Part shown: in pieces, positions 49,168 to 56,560 of the stretch
How positions within the stretch are numbered: the first letter of the stretch is position 1
Layout: each line of letters opens with the position of its first letter
Assembly (NCBI RefSeq): GCF_004339805.1
Contig: NZ_SLUI01000011.1
Span: 95,899 to 159,898, forward strand
Length of the DNA stretch: 64,000 nt
Direction of reading: 5' to 3'
Origin: Anaerospora hongkongensis
GTDB lineage: Bacteria; Bacillota; Negativicutes; Sporomusales; DSM-15969
Made by a program: the position numbers and the translations under genes
The notes under the pieces: model-generated
Seen by the model: the letters and a program-made list of their open reading frames with translations, nothing else
Database searches by the model: none
What the model was told of the DNA's origin: nothing

Positions 49168-49914
49168 ATGAATGTGCAAAAAGTGAGAGATTTAACGTTA
49201 GTCGATCTGGGGCAGCAAAGAACCATGGTCATTGCCTGTGACAGCTGCGGTGGCGTGGGCATGAAGGAACAGGATGTTCTGCAGGTTTCCCCGCACATTA
49301 CCGGCCGGTATACTGCCAGAGTAGCTATTCTCGAAGTCCTCTGCACCGGAGCGGAAGTGATTTGTCTGACGAGCACAATTTGCAACGAGATGAATTCCAC
49401 CGGAAAAGACATGATAGAAGGCATTAGAGCGGAACTGCAGGAAGCCGGAATCAATAATGTGGTGCTCACCGGAAGCACGGAAGAGAATTTTCCCACCGTG
49501 GCGACGGGCTTAGGTGTTACGGCCGTTGGTATGATCCAAAGCAATCAGCTGAAAGTGAATAGTATAAAGCAGCAAGCTTTGCTAGTCGCCTTAGGTCGGC
49601 CGAAAGTAGGTCAGGAGGTCTTAGCGGGTGGGGTAAATGACTGTATTCACTATCAGCTAATTAAGCAAATGCTTAAGGATGATGAGGTTTACGAGATCAT
49701 TCCTGTCGGTTCAAAAGGTATATTGTATGAAATGCAGGAGTTGGCCCGCAATAATCGCCTGAACCTTATTGTCAACCCGGGTATCAAGCTGGATGTTAGG
49801 AAATCGGGCGGGCCCAGTACAGCTGTAATTGCAGCGGTAAGTGCACGATATTTTAGCAAAATGGACGTCCAGGTAAGCATGGAGCTGGTCGGAGAAGTTT
49901 GCCGGGGCGAGTAA
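49168..49914 (+). CDS. PurM/AIR-synthase-like protein, candidate alpha-ribazole kinase
   Basis: A 248-residue protein of the ATP-binding PurM/ThiL/SelD fold: VIACDSCGGVGMKEQDVLQV (N-terminal, with the D-x-x-GG-x-G type turn and D's for Mg-ATP) and FTAR-like RYTARVAILEVLCTGAEVI (about 48). It is shorter than PurM or ThiL, and lacks a full C-terminal domain. Single-domain relatives include the alpha-ribazole kinase CblS of cobalamin salvage, which begins in a similar way; I recall this but cannot confirm. GGATGAG precedes ATG 49168. Stands alone on this strand. Confidence 0.6.
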   Translation: MNVQKVRDLTLVDLGQQRTMVIACDSCGGVGMKEQDVLQVSPHITGRYTARVAILEVLCTGAEVICLTSTICNEMNSTGKDMIEGIRAELQEAGINNVVLTGSTEENFPTVATGLGVTAVGMIQSNQLKVNSIKQQALLVALGRPKVGQEVLAGGVNDCIHYQLIKQMLKDDEVYEIIPVGSKGILYEMQELARNNRLNLIVNPGIKLDVRKSGGPSTAVIAAVSARYFSKMDVQVSMELVGEVCRGE

Positions 49915-49917
49915 ATT

Positions 49918-50313
49918 CTATAAATCGGCAGTTCTGATAAAATGATAATTGACAGTACCTGTAATTTTCCATTCATCAAACTTGTAAAGCTTCGGATTTG
50001 TAATCCGCAGCTTTAATTTATGTGTGTCACCTGGCTGCATATATACGGGGATGTTTTCCCAATTTCCCTGATTGGCAAACCACCAATCCGTATTATTTTG
50101 TCTGAAATAAATATTCAGGGTGAGTACGTTTACCCTATCAACAACGACGGTTCCATCATTCTCTAAATAACCGTAAATAACGAGCGCATTGGTTTCGTCA
50201 TAACCCAATGTATCCGTATGCCAGGACAAATGTGGTGCGGCCAGTGCCGTAGCAGTAGCACCGGTAATGCAAATAATAACCAGGATCAGCCCTATGCAGA
50301 GCTTCGTTTTCAT
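49918..50313 (-). CDS. Secreted hypothetical protein
   Basis: Reverse strand, 131 residues; ATG at 50313 follows GGGAGGTATACTGG. A classical signal peptide (KTKLCIGLILVIICITGATA, cleavage near ALAA, residue 25) is followed by a beta-rich domain (LVIYGYLENDGTVVVDRVNV, MQPGDTHKLKLRITNP), reminiscent of extracellular Ig-like sandwich domains. It converges tail-to-tail with the upstream kinase candidate. Function unknown. Confidence 0.7.
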   Translation of the reverse strand: MKTKLCIGLILVIICITGATATALAAPHLSWHTDTLGYDETNALVIYGYLENDGTVVVDRVNVLTLNIYFRQNNTDWWFANQGNWENIPVYMQPGDTHKLKLRITNPKLYKFDEWKITGTVNYHFIRTADL

Positions 50314-50458
50314 TCCAGTATACCTCCCCCGATGTATATCTGAAGTATTCTATTACTTTAGCTGAATAGAGGTTACTTTAGTCCCTTCTAAATTTAAGCG
50401 GCATATGATAAAATAAATCGGATAGAGTATTGGTGACCACAGTGAGGAGAGTAGAAAA

Positions 50459-51091
50459 ATGACAACCTGGAGTATACTGGAGTTTACGGGAGTAATTGCT
50501 TTTGCTGTTGCGGGAGCATTGACGGGAATACAAAAGAAACTGGACATTTTCGGTGTGTTGGTCTTGGCTATGACGACGGCCGTAGGTGGCGGGATATTGC
50601 GCGATGTAATCATCGGTAATACGCCGCCGCTTACTTTTCGGGATCCAACATTTTTTATGATTAGTGCAGTTACCACAATTGTTGTGTGTTTTACCTATCG
50701 ATGGCTGGAAAAGTACAAAAATATGATTCAAATATTTGATGCCATTGGATTAGGGGCCTTTACGGCTACTAGTGCCAATCTGGCGATTCAGCATAATCTA
50801 AATACCTTGTTTATTGTAACGACAGTAGCGGTAATTACGGGGATTGGCGGCAGTATTATGCGCGACGTGTTTGTTAAGGAAATTCCCTATGTTTTCCGTC
50901 AGGAAATATATGCGATAACTACGATAGTCGGTGCAATCTGCTTTTATTATTCGCAATTTTATTTGACCGGAGCGGCCCAGCTGTATCTTTGCTTTTGCAT
51001 TACTACCGTTCTCAGGCTTTGCTGCATTAAGTACCAATGGAATTTCCCAGTAATTGGTATTCCTTCGAAAGACCAAGCCGCAAAAGAATAA
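50459..51091 (+). CDS. TRIC/UPF0126 family membrane channel
   Basis: A 210-residue integral membrane protein with about seven helices in two repeats. Each repeat has the family motif: GVIAFAVAGALTGIQKKLD with GGGILRDVIIGNTPP (first) and AIGLGAFTATSANLAI with GGSIMRDVFVKEIPYVFRQE (second). Members are trimeric cation channels; related UPF0126 genes are often associated with glycine transport or glycine riboswitches. It lies just upstream of a glycine riboswitch here, though the riboswitch controls the next gene. Confidence 0.93.
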   Translation: MTTWSILEFTGVIAFAVAGALTGIQKKLDIFGVLVLAMTTAVGGGILRDVIIGNTPPLTFRDPTFFMISAVTTIVVCFTYRWLEKYKNMIQIFDAIGLGAFTATSANLAIQHNLNTLFIVTTVAVITGIGGSIMRDVFVKEIPYVFRQEIYAITTIVGAICFYYSQFYLTGAAQLYLCFCITTVLRLCCIKYQWNFPVIGIPSKDQAAKE

Positions 51092-51117
51092 TCGGAAAAG
51101 TGAATAAGGAATTTACT

Positions 51118-51146
51118 TGACAAAATGCAGTTTTACGATTATTATA
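51118..51146 (+). promoter_or_regulatory. Promoter for the riboswitch transcript
   Basis: TTGACA 51118-51123, 17-base spacer, TATTAT 51141-51146. Transcription would start near 51153, about 95 bases before the glycine aptamer. Confidence 0.65.
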
Positions 51147-51248
51147 GACAAAAGTGCTAAAAACTTAATATTTGTGTCCATATGAAGTACACGGAACCTC
51201 GTATAACTTACACTGATTGTTAGTTATTAGCGACAACCGTAAACGGAT

Positions 51249-51341
51249 GGAACTCTGGAGAGCCCCTGATCAGCAGGGCGCCGAAGGTGCAAATCGGTAA
51301 GTTTCGCTTATCGATGAAACTCTCAGGCAAAAGGACAGAGC
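51249..51341 (+). ncRNA. Glycine riboswitch, single visible aptamer
   Basis: The conserved glycine aptamer elements are visible in order: GGAACTCTGGAGAGCCC, the GGGCGCCGAAGG core, a variable P3b arm (AAGTTTCGCTTAT) and AAACTCTCAGGCAAAAGGAC with the CAGAG closing strand. Only one aptamer is seen, so it is a singlet type. A terminator hairpin at 51394 is the likely expression platform. It precedes a periplasmic binding lipoprotein gene. Confidence 0.93.
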
Positions 51342-51393
51342 ATATTGGTGGCATTGCATATTTTCGTGCAAAGGTACCTATTTGTTGTTCTTC

Positions 51394-51427
51394 AGAGTCA
51401 AATCTTACGATTTGACTCTTTTATTTT
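51394..51427 (+). terminator. Expression-platform terminator of the glycine riboswitch
   Basis: AGAGTCAAATC (51394-51404) pairs perfectly with GATTTGACTCT (51409-51419) around TTAC, followed by TTTATTTT. It lies 50 bases after the aptamer and before the lipoprotein gene, as expected for glycine-controlled transcription. Confidence 0.85.
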
Positions 51428-51500
51428 GCAGCGGGAGCACTCTTACTTCGAGGGAACTTCAGACAAAGAAAAAGCAATTTTAAAAAAGGGAGAGCTTTGA

Positions 51501-52667
51501 ATGAGAAAAATGAAGAGTAAAGTAAGTGCTTTAGTAATGGTAATGTTAGTATTGACAGGTATTATGGCTGGTTGTGGCAACATGGGATCGAATGATATTA
51601 AAATTGGACTTTTAAATGAGATGACTGGTTCTAATGCTACGTTGGGAACTTCTTCAGCAAATGGGGCGAAGCTGGCAATTAAGGAGGCAAATGCCAAAGG
51701 CGGAGTACTTGGTAAGCAAATACAGGCTGTTATCGGGGATAATAAGAGTGAACCATCCGAATCGGCTAATGCAATGACCAAACTGATTTCCCAGGATAGG
51801 GTTGCAGCTGTAACTGGTGTTTTTGCCAGCTCTAATGCAATTGCTGCAGCAAGTGTTGCTGAAGGCAGTAAAGTACCCTTTTTGGCGGTAGGAGCTACAA
51901 ATCCGAAGGTAACCGTAGATGAGAAAACCGGCAAAGTAAAAGAATATACGTTCCGGGTCTGCTTTATTGATCCTTTTCAGGGCACTGTTGGTGCCAATTT
52001 TGTACTCAATACGTTAAATTTTAAAAAAGCAGCTATTTTGGTAGATAATAGCAGTGATTACAGCAAAGGCTTGCTTTCTTTCTTTAAAGAAGCCTTTAGT
52101 AAGGGTGGTGGCTCAATAGTTATTGAAGAGGCTTATTTGCAAAAGGACCAGGATTTCAAAGCAATCTTAACGAAGGTTAAAGCTGCTAATCCGGAAGTTC
52201 TTTATGTACCCGGCTACTATGAGGAAGTAGGGAAAATTGTGAAACAAGCGCGTGAGCTTGGTATCACGGCACCTATTGTCGGCGGTGACGGCTGGGATTC
52301 TCCTAAACTGGCAGAGGTGGCCGGTGCTGAAGCCTTAAATAACACTTACTTTACCAACCACTATTCAGTTGAGGACACCAGTGCTGCTTCTAAGGCCTTC
52401 GTAGAGGCTTATAAAAAAGAGTACGGACAGATGCCGGATGCCATGGCTGTTCTCGGCTATGATGCAGCAAACGTATTGATCGATGCGATTAAGCGGGCTA
52501 ACAGCGCTGAACCAGGCAAGATCCGTGAGGCTCTTGCCCAGACAAAGGATTATCCCGCAGTAACAGGTGCAACTACATTAAATGCCACTCATGATGCGGT
52601 AAAAAGTGCAGTTATCATTGAAATGAAAAACGGCAAGCAAATGTTTAAGGCAACTGTTAAACCGTAA
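51501..52667 (+). CDS. LIV-type periplasmic amino-acid-binding lipoprotein (LivJ-like)
   Basis: A 388-residue solute-binding protein with a lipobox LTGIMAGC (Cys25) for lipid anchoring. The mature domain is of Periplasmic_binding type 1/LivJ: IKIGLLNEMTGSNATLG, NAKGGVLGKQIQAVIGDNKS and later YKKEYGQMPDAMAVLGYDAA. It binds amino acids for an ABC transporter, but no permease or ATPase genes lie next to it, so the transporter is elsewhere. A glycine riboswitch controls it; glycine or a related ligand is the natural candidate. AAAGGGAGAG precedes ATG 51501. Confidence 0.93.
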   Translation: MRKMKSKVSALVMVMLVLTGIMAGCGNMGSNDIKIGLLNEMTGSNATLGTSSANGAKLAIKEANAKGGVLGKQIQAVIGDNKSEPSESANAMTKLISQDRVAAVTGVFASSNAIAAASVAEGSKVPFLAVGATNPKVTVDEKTGKVKEYTFRVCFIDPFQGTVGANFVLNTLNFKKAAILVDNSSDYSKGLLSFFKEAFSKGGGSIVIEEAYLQKDQDFKAILTKVKAANPEVLYVPGYYEEVGKIVKQARELGITAPIVGGDGWDSPKLAEVAGAEALNNTYFTNHYSVEDTSAASKAFVEAYKKEYGQMPDAMAVLGYDAANVLIDAIKRANSAEPGKIREALAQTKDYPAVTGATTLNATHDAVKSAVIIEMKNGKQMFKATVKP

Positions 52668-52760
52668 AAGTTGAAATCGGCATAGGAGCAACAAGAGGTA
52701 GTGTATTTCATTTTTACAACATAATTACAAAAAAATACTATTATATTGGTAAAATAGGTA

Positions 52761-52823
52761 TATAATAGTTATGTGAAAGTCCTGCAGAGAAGGATTTATC
52801 CGTTCTTTGCAGGACTTTTGTTT
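52761..52823 (+). promoter_or_regulatory. Promoter -10 box followed at once by a terminator hairpin
   Basis: TATAAT at 52761-52766 (-35 box poor) would start transcripts near 52773. AAAGTCCTGCA (52776-52786) pairs with TGCAGGACTTT (52808-52818), with an inner AGGAT/ATCCG stem, then TTTTGTTTTT. The terminator may close the lipoprotein transcript or act as an attenuator in the leader of the permease gene 30 bases on. Confidence 0.6.
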
Positions 52824-52851
52824 TTCCATGATGGATTAAGGGGGAGTAAAA

Positions 52852-54210
52852 ATGAATGAAACTACCAATCAACACATTCAGCGAGGTCTTAAAAATCGCC
52901 ACATTCAGATGATTGCTTTAGGCGGAGCGATTGGGACCGGCTTATTCTATGGTTCGGCTACGGTGGTAAAGATGGCAGGACCGGCAATCACGTTGTCTTA
53001 TTTAATCGGTGGCATTGTGATCTTTTTTATTATGCGGGCACTTGGCGAAATGGCTGTCGCTCATCCCGTATCAGGTTCCTTTAGCCAATACGCCTATCAG
53101 TATTGGGGTGAGCTGCCAGGGTTTATTGCTGGCTGGAATTACTGGTTTAATTACGTAGTCGTCGGTATGGCTGAGTTATCGGTCGTAGGAACTTATATTA
53201 ACTATTGGTATCCGGATATACCTACCTGGCTATCCGCGTTAGTATGCCTGGTTGCCGTTACGCTGATTAATACTGTACATGTCAAGGCTTATGGTGAATT
53301 TGAGTTTTGGTTTGCTATTATTAAAGTTGTTGCTATTATTGGCATGATTGTTTTTGGTATTGCTGTTATTGCTTTTGGCATCGGAAATGGCGGTCAGCCT
53401 GCAGGGCTGGGCAATCTATGGGAGCATGGCGGTTTTTTCCCTAATGGCTTCCAGGGAATTTTGCTATCGCTGGTTTTAGTTATGTTTTCCTTTGGTGGAG
53501 TTGAGTTAGTCGGCATAACTGCAGGGGAAGCACAAAACCCGGAGAAAACAATTCCGCGGGCAATCAATCAGGTCGTATGGAGAATTTTATTGTTCTATGT
53601 AGGAGCATTGGCGGTGATTCTGGCAATTTTTCCGTGGAACCAGATTGAAGCAACCGGCAGCCCGTTTGTCCAAATCTTTACCTATGTAGGTATCCCATCG
53701 GCAGCTAATTTGTTAAACTTCGTTGTTCTTACCGCCGCTTTATCTGCTTATAACAGTGCGTTATACAGCAATGGCAGAATGCTGTATGGTCTGGCTGCAC
53801 AGGGGAATGCCCCGAAGATTTTTGGCAAGCTTAATTCGTCAGGCGTACCGATGACGGCAATTTTGGTTTCATCAGCAATCACATTATTTGCAGTGCTGCT
53901 AAGTTATTTGAATCCGGAAAAAGTATTCCTGTATTTTATGTCGCTCGCAACCATTTCCATTATTATTAACTGGGCTGCTATTTTAATCGTTCAGCTTAAA
54001 TTCCGTAAAGAGCAGGAACGGCAAAAGAGTATACCTGAGTTTCAAATGCCACTGTATCCGGCTGCCACCTATCTTAGTTTGGCCTTTTTGGTACTGGTAG
54101 TGGGAATAATGGCATTTATGCCTGACATGCGATTCTCTCTATATATTGCGCCCTTATGGCTGGCAGGCCTGTATGTCGGCTATCGGATGAAGCGTGCAGC
54201 CCGACAATAA
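52852..54210 (+). CDS. Amino acid permease (APC family, AAT group)
   Basis: A 452-residue transporter with about 12 membrane helices. Family signature: GLKNRHIQMIALGGAIGTGLF (residues 12-32, written here as the opening of helix 1), then MRALGEMAVAHPVSGSFSQYA (about 63) and GVELVGITAGEAQNPEKTIP (about 223). These match the GABA/proline/aromatic AAT subfamily (ProY, GabP, AnsP). Proton-driven amino acid uptake is expected. A proline catabolic operon starts 4 kb away, so proline is a possible substrate; the exact ligand is uncertain. GGGGGAG precedes ATG 52852. Confidence 0.93.
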   Translation: MNETTNQHIQRGLKNRHIQMIALGGAIGTGLFYGSATVVKMAGPAITLSYLIGGIVIFFIMRALGEMAVAHPVSGSFSQYAYQYWGELPGFIAGWNYWFNYVVVGMAELSVVGTYINYWYPDIPTWLSALVCLVAVTLINTVHVKAYGEFEFWFAIIKVVAIIGMIVFGIAVIAFGIGNGGQPAGLGNLWEHGGFFPNGFQGILLSLVLVMFSFGGVELVGITAGEAQNPEKTIPRAINQVVWRILLFYVGALAVILAIFPWNQIEATGSPFVQIFTYVGIPSAANLLNFVVLTAALSAYNSALYSNGRMLYGLAAQGNAPKIFGKLNSSGVPMTAILVSSAITLFAVLLSYLNPEKVFLYFMSLATISIIINWAAILIVQLKFRKEQERQKSIPEFQMPLYPAATYLSLAFLVLVVGIMAFMPDMRFSLYIAPLWLAGLYVGYRMKRAARQ

Positions 54211-54222
54211 ACCTTTAGCAAT

Positions 54223-54276
54223 GGAGGTGCCGTAAATCGCTTTTTGAAACAAGCGCGATGCGGCCCTCCTTTTTTG
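54223..54276 (+). terminator. Terminator between permease and oleate hydratase genes
   Basis: GGAGG-TGCCG-TAAATCGC (from 54223) pairs imperfectly with GCGCGAT-GCGGC-CCTCC (to 54269), followed by TTTTTTG. It separates two converging genes. Confidence 0.7.
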
Positions 54277-54322
54277 AATGTACAGGTAAAAGGGGGAAAA
54301 CGAAGATTTATATCGATGCGGC

Positions 54323-55921
54323 TTACCGGAATGAGGTTATAAAGGAATCGAACAGTATACGGGTGTCAAATTGGTACTGATGAATAGGTGGAATTTCCTT
54401 GTTCAAATTGAGGAGAGAATATACGGCAATCTGGGCTGACCGGACAGAGTATTCAACCGTAAATACTACATCATCGGGTATTTCTGTAAATTGGCCGAGA
54501 AAGGCAAGATTGGTCGATCCAGGCGGCACAACCTGAGGCCGGTCGCTCTTGGTACGCGGCATGAACTGGCTGGTTATAAACGGCATCATGCAGGGCAGGC
54601 AATTTGATGTTTTTACAATGGAAGGCAGTTTGTCAGTAAACCGGAGATGGGAGCACAATTCAGTTAGTATTTCTTCGCCGGTGCACTCTGACATTTTTTT
54701 ATGTACGAAGTTACCCTGGTTTTCAGGAGAGAGGCCATAACCCCAAAATACTTTGATAGTATCGGGCTGATTGATAAAATGCGGCTGATATGCCAAGACA
54801 ATGGACATAAACCAGTTTGAATCTCTTAATGTGACCAGAGCACCTGTTCCAGGCGTATTCCCGGAGAAATTCTCCATTAAGTCGAAAAAGACTGGATCGG
54901 TACAAGTGACGGTAAAGGATTCCCAGGCTGATTTTTCGATCTGCTCGATAAAAGGAGCGGGATTGCCCATATCAGGCTGCTTGGCAGCGAGCGTTTCCCA
55001 GAGTTTAAAAGCGGCTCCCTTTGCTCCCAGGCGGGGAGCGGAAGTCATCGAACCAATGCTATAGCCTTCGGTCATGGAGCCGTTGGTAACAAAAACCAGA
55101 TCAGTATCTTTCAGCTGAAGTTTTATCGGTTTTCCATCCGATATATAGTGCAGGTACTCTACTGTTTTATCACCGTCAGACGGCTTGAAATCAAGATCGG
55201 TTACCCGGCAGTTCATGGAAAAATTGACACCTTGAGCTTGGAGCCACTTGATGAGAGGCAGAATAATGGAATCATATTGATTGTAAGGTGTACGGGTTAC
55301 CCCCTCTAACGTATGAATACGGGGAAATTCATGCATGAACCGGAGCAGGTAACGTTTGAATTCAACAGCACTGTGCCAGGGTTGAAAAGCAAAGGTTGTA
55401 GCCCACATATACCAAAAATTTGTTTTGAAGAAGGAGGATGAAAAAAATTGTTCAATGGTGATTGTGCCCAAAGCATCCTCCGGAGTAACTGTCAATTTTA
55501 GCAGGTCGATCCGGTCTTTATTGGTAAAGCCCATTGAAGCAACATCGATAATTTTGCCTTCGCCGTCAACCAAACGGGCTTTGGCATGCGTGCGGACTGC
55601 ATTGTCAAACGCAATGATTTCATCGCGAACTGATAATTGCGGGTTCGTTATGGAGGGGATAAATTTCAGCAGTTCCCAGGTACATTCATAGGCTTCGTCA
55701 TTTAACATTCTGCCGCCGCGGATCATATAGCCCTTCTCGGGTGAACCCGTACCGTCGCAACTACCACCGGTGATATTCATTTCTTCGAAAATAGTTATAT
55801 TTTTCCCCGGAATATGGCCGTCTCGAATTAAGTAAACTGCTCCGGCTAGAGAGCCGACTCCGGCGCCGGAAAAATAAGCTTTTACCTGCTGGCGGTCAAC
55901 AGCTTGGCAGGCGTGTTTCAT
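54323..55921 (-). CDS. ohyA: Oleate hydratase
   Basis: Reverse strand, 532 residues; ATG at 55921 has AGGAGGCC ahead; a seven-residue longer frame lacks a site. FAD-binding fold: YFSGAGVGSLAGAVYLIRDG, EEMNITGGSCDGTGSPEKGY (about 50) and the family-typical RGGRMLNDEAYECTWEL. It also has WYMWATTFAFQPWHSAVEF (about 170) and a late NCLPCMMPFITSQFMPR. It hydrates cis-9 double bonds of oleic acid to 10-hydroxystearate, a membrane-lipid detoxification enzyme. Length fits family (about 560). It has its own promoter region toward 56000. Confidence 0.93.
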   Translation of the reverse strand: MKHACQAVDRQQVKAYFSGAGVGSLAGAVYLIRDGHIPGKNITIFEEMNITGGSCDGTGSPEKGYMIRGGRMLNDEAYECTWELLKFIPSITNPQLSVRDEIIAFDNAVRTHAKARLVDGEGKIIDVASMGFTNKDRIDLLKLTVTPEDALGTITIEQFFSSSFFKTNFWYMWATTFAFQPWHSAVEFKRYLLRFMHEFPRIHTLEGVTRTPYNQYDSIILPLIKWLQAQGVNFSMNCRVTDLDFKPSDGDKTVEYLHYISDGKPIKLQLKDTDLVFVTNGSMTEGYSIGSMTSAPRLGAKGAAFKLWETLAAKQPDMGNPAPFIEQIEKSAWESFTVTCTDPVFFDLMENFSGNTPGTGALVTLRDSNWFMSIVLAYQPHFINQPDTIKVFWGYGLSPENQGNFVHKKMSECTGEEILTELCSHLRFTDKLPSIVKTSNCLPCMMPFITSQFMPRTKSDRPQVVPPGSTNLAFLGQFTEIPDDVVFTVEYSVRSAQIAVYSLLNLNKEIPPIHQYQFDTRILFDSFITSFR

Positions 55922-56046
55922 AGAAAAGGCCTCCTGTCTCATTATAGTAGCTATAGTATAGGCGGCTGGTAACCCCGATATACTTCTTTTAGTGACTACG
56001 GCAAGTCCTTAGCCGTATATGAGTATACAGGCCCCTTGCTCTACCT

Positions 56047-56062
56047 TGGTATAAAACTTGCA
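56047..56062 (+). promoter_or_regulatory. Putative sigma-54 promoter ahead of the small cysteine protein
   Basis: TGG at 56047-56049 and TTGCA at 56058-56062 give the GG-N10-GC spacing of -24/-12 promoters (TGGTATAAAACTTGCA). It matches consensus at fewer positions than the 58180 site. An inverted repeat TACGGC/GCCGTA (55997-56017) lies 40 bases upstream. Confidence 0.45.
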
Positions 56063-56120
56063 TCTTATATAAAGCATGATGATCGCAGGTTTCGATCAAT
56101 AAGCGAAGGGCGGGGTTGAG

Positions 56121-56375
56121 ATGGAAGCGAAAGAATTAATTGAATGTATTGAAAAATTCATTGAAGAAAAGGCAAAGAGCTTTGATGACGGAAGACAAAT
56201 TGAAGTGTTAAAGAGTGCGTTGCTTAAGCTGAAAGTAAGCGCGTCAAGCCCTTTGTGCGAGAATTGCCTCTACCACCAGCAAGCTTTTTGCAGTAAATTA
56301 CAGCGAAATACCTTTGCCTTGTCCTGCGCGCAGTGGGAAGAAAACTCGATTGGTCTGGATATCATTGCTTATTAA
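56121..56375 (+). CDS. Small cysteine-containing protein (84 aa)
   Basis: ATG 56121 follows GGGGTTGAG. The first half is helical (LIECIEKFIEEKAKSF, IEVLKSALLKLKVS). The second half has five cysteines: CENCLYHQQAFC, then LSCAQW, possibly a zinc or Fe-S knuckle. It lies between a sigma-54-like promoter and the sigma-54 activator gene. No family recognised. Confidence 0.6.
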   Translation: MEAKELIECIEKFIEEKAKSFDDGRQIEVLKSALLKLKVSASSPLCENCLYHQQAFCSKLQRNTFALSCAQWEENSIGLDIIAY

Positions 56376-56451
56376 AATCGGCTAAGATTTTTTGTGAAAA
56401 AGCAGGAATCAGGAATAGAGTAACGAAAATTGCTGTAAAGATGTAAATAGA

Positions 56452-56469
56452 GTGTCAGAAATCTGACAC
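56452..56469. promoter_or_regulatory. Palindromic operator ahead of the sigma-54 activator gene
   Basis: GTGTCAGA and TCTGACAC (56452-56459, 56462-56469) form an 8-bp palindrome with a 2-base centre. The half-site CTGACA recurs at 58029 upstream of the 58180 promoter, suggesting one regulator recognises both. Confidence 0.55.
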
Positions 56470-56477
56470 AAGCAACG

Positions 56478-56526
56478 ATGCTTGTATCCATCCCTAGTTC
56501 TACGGATGATACAGGCATTTTTTACT
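56478..56526 (+). terminator. Terminator after small cysteine protein gene
   Basis: ATGCTTGTATCCATCC and GGATGATACAGGCAT (56478-56493, 56504-56518) pair with one bulge and are followed by TTTTTTACT. It lies 35 bases before the activator start, so may attenuate that gene. Confidence 0.75.
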
Positions 56527-56560
56527 CTTGCCTCTCTATTGGGCGTTGAAGGAGGACAAC

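Noticed and set aside
54549..55691. Forward-strand ORFs across the oleate hydratase gene
   Set aside because: They have no ribosome binding sites or family resemblance and are shadows of the reverse-strand gene.
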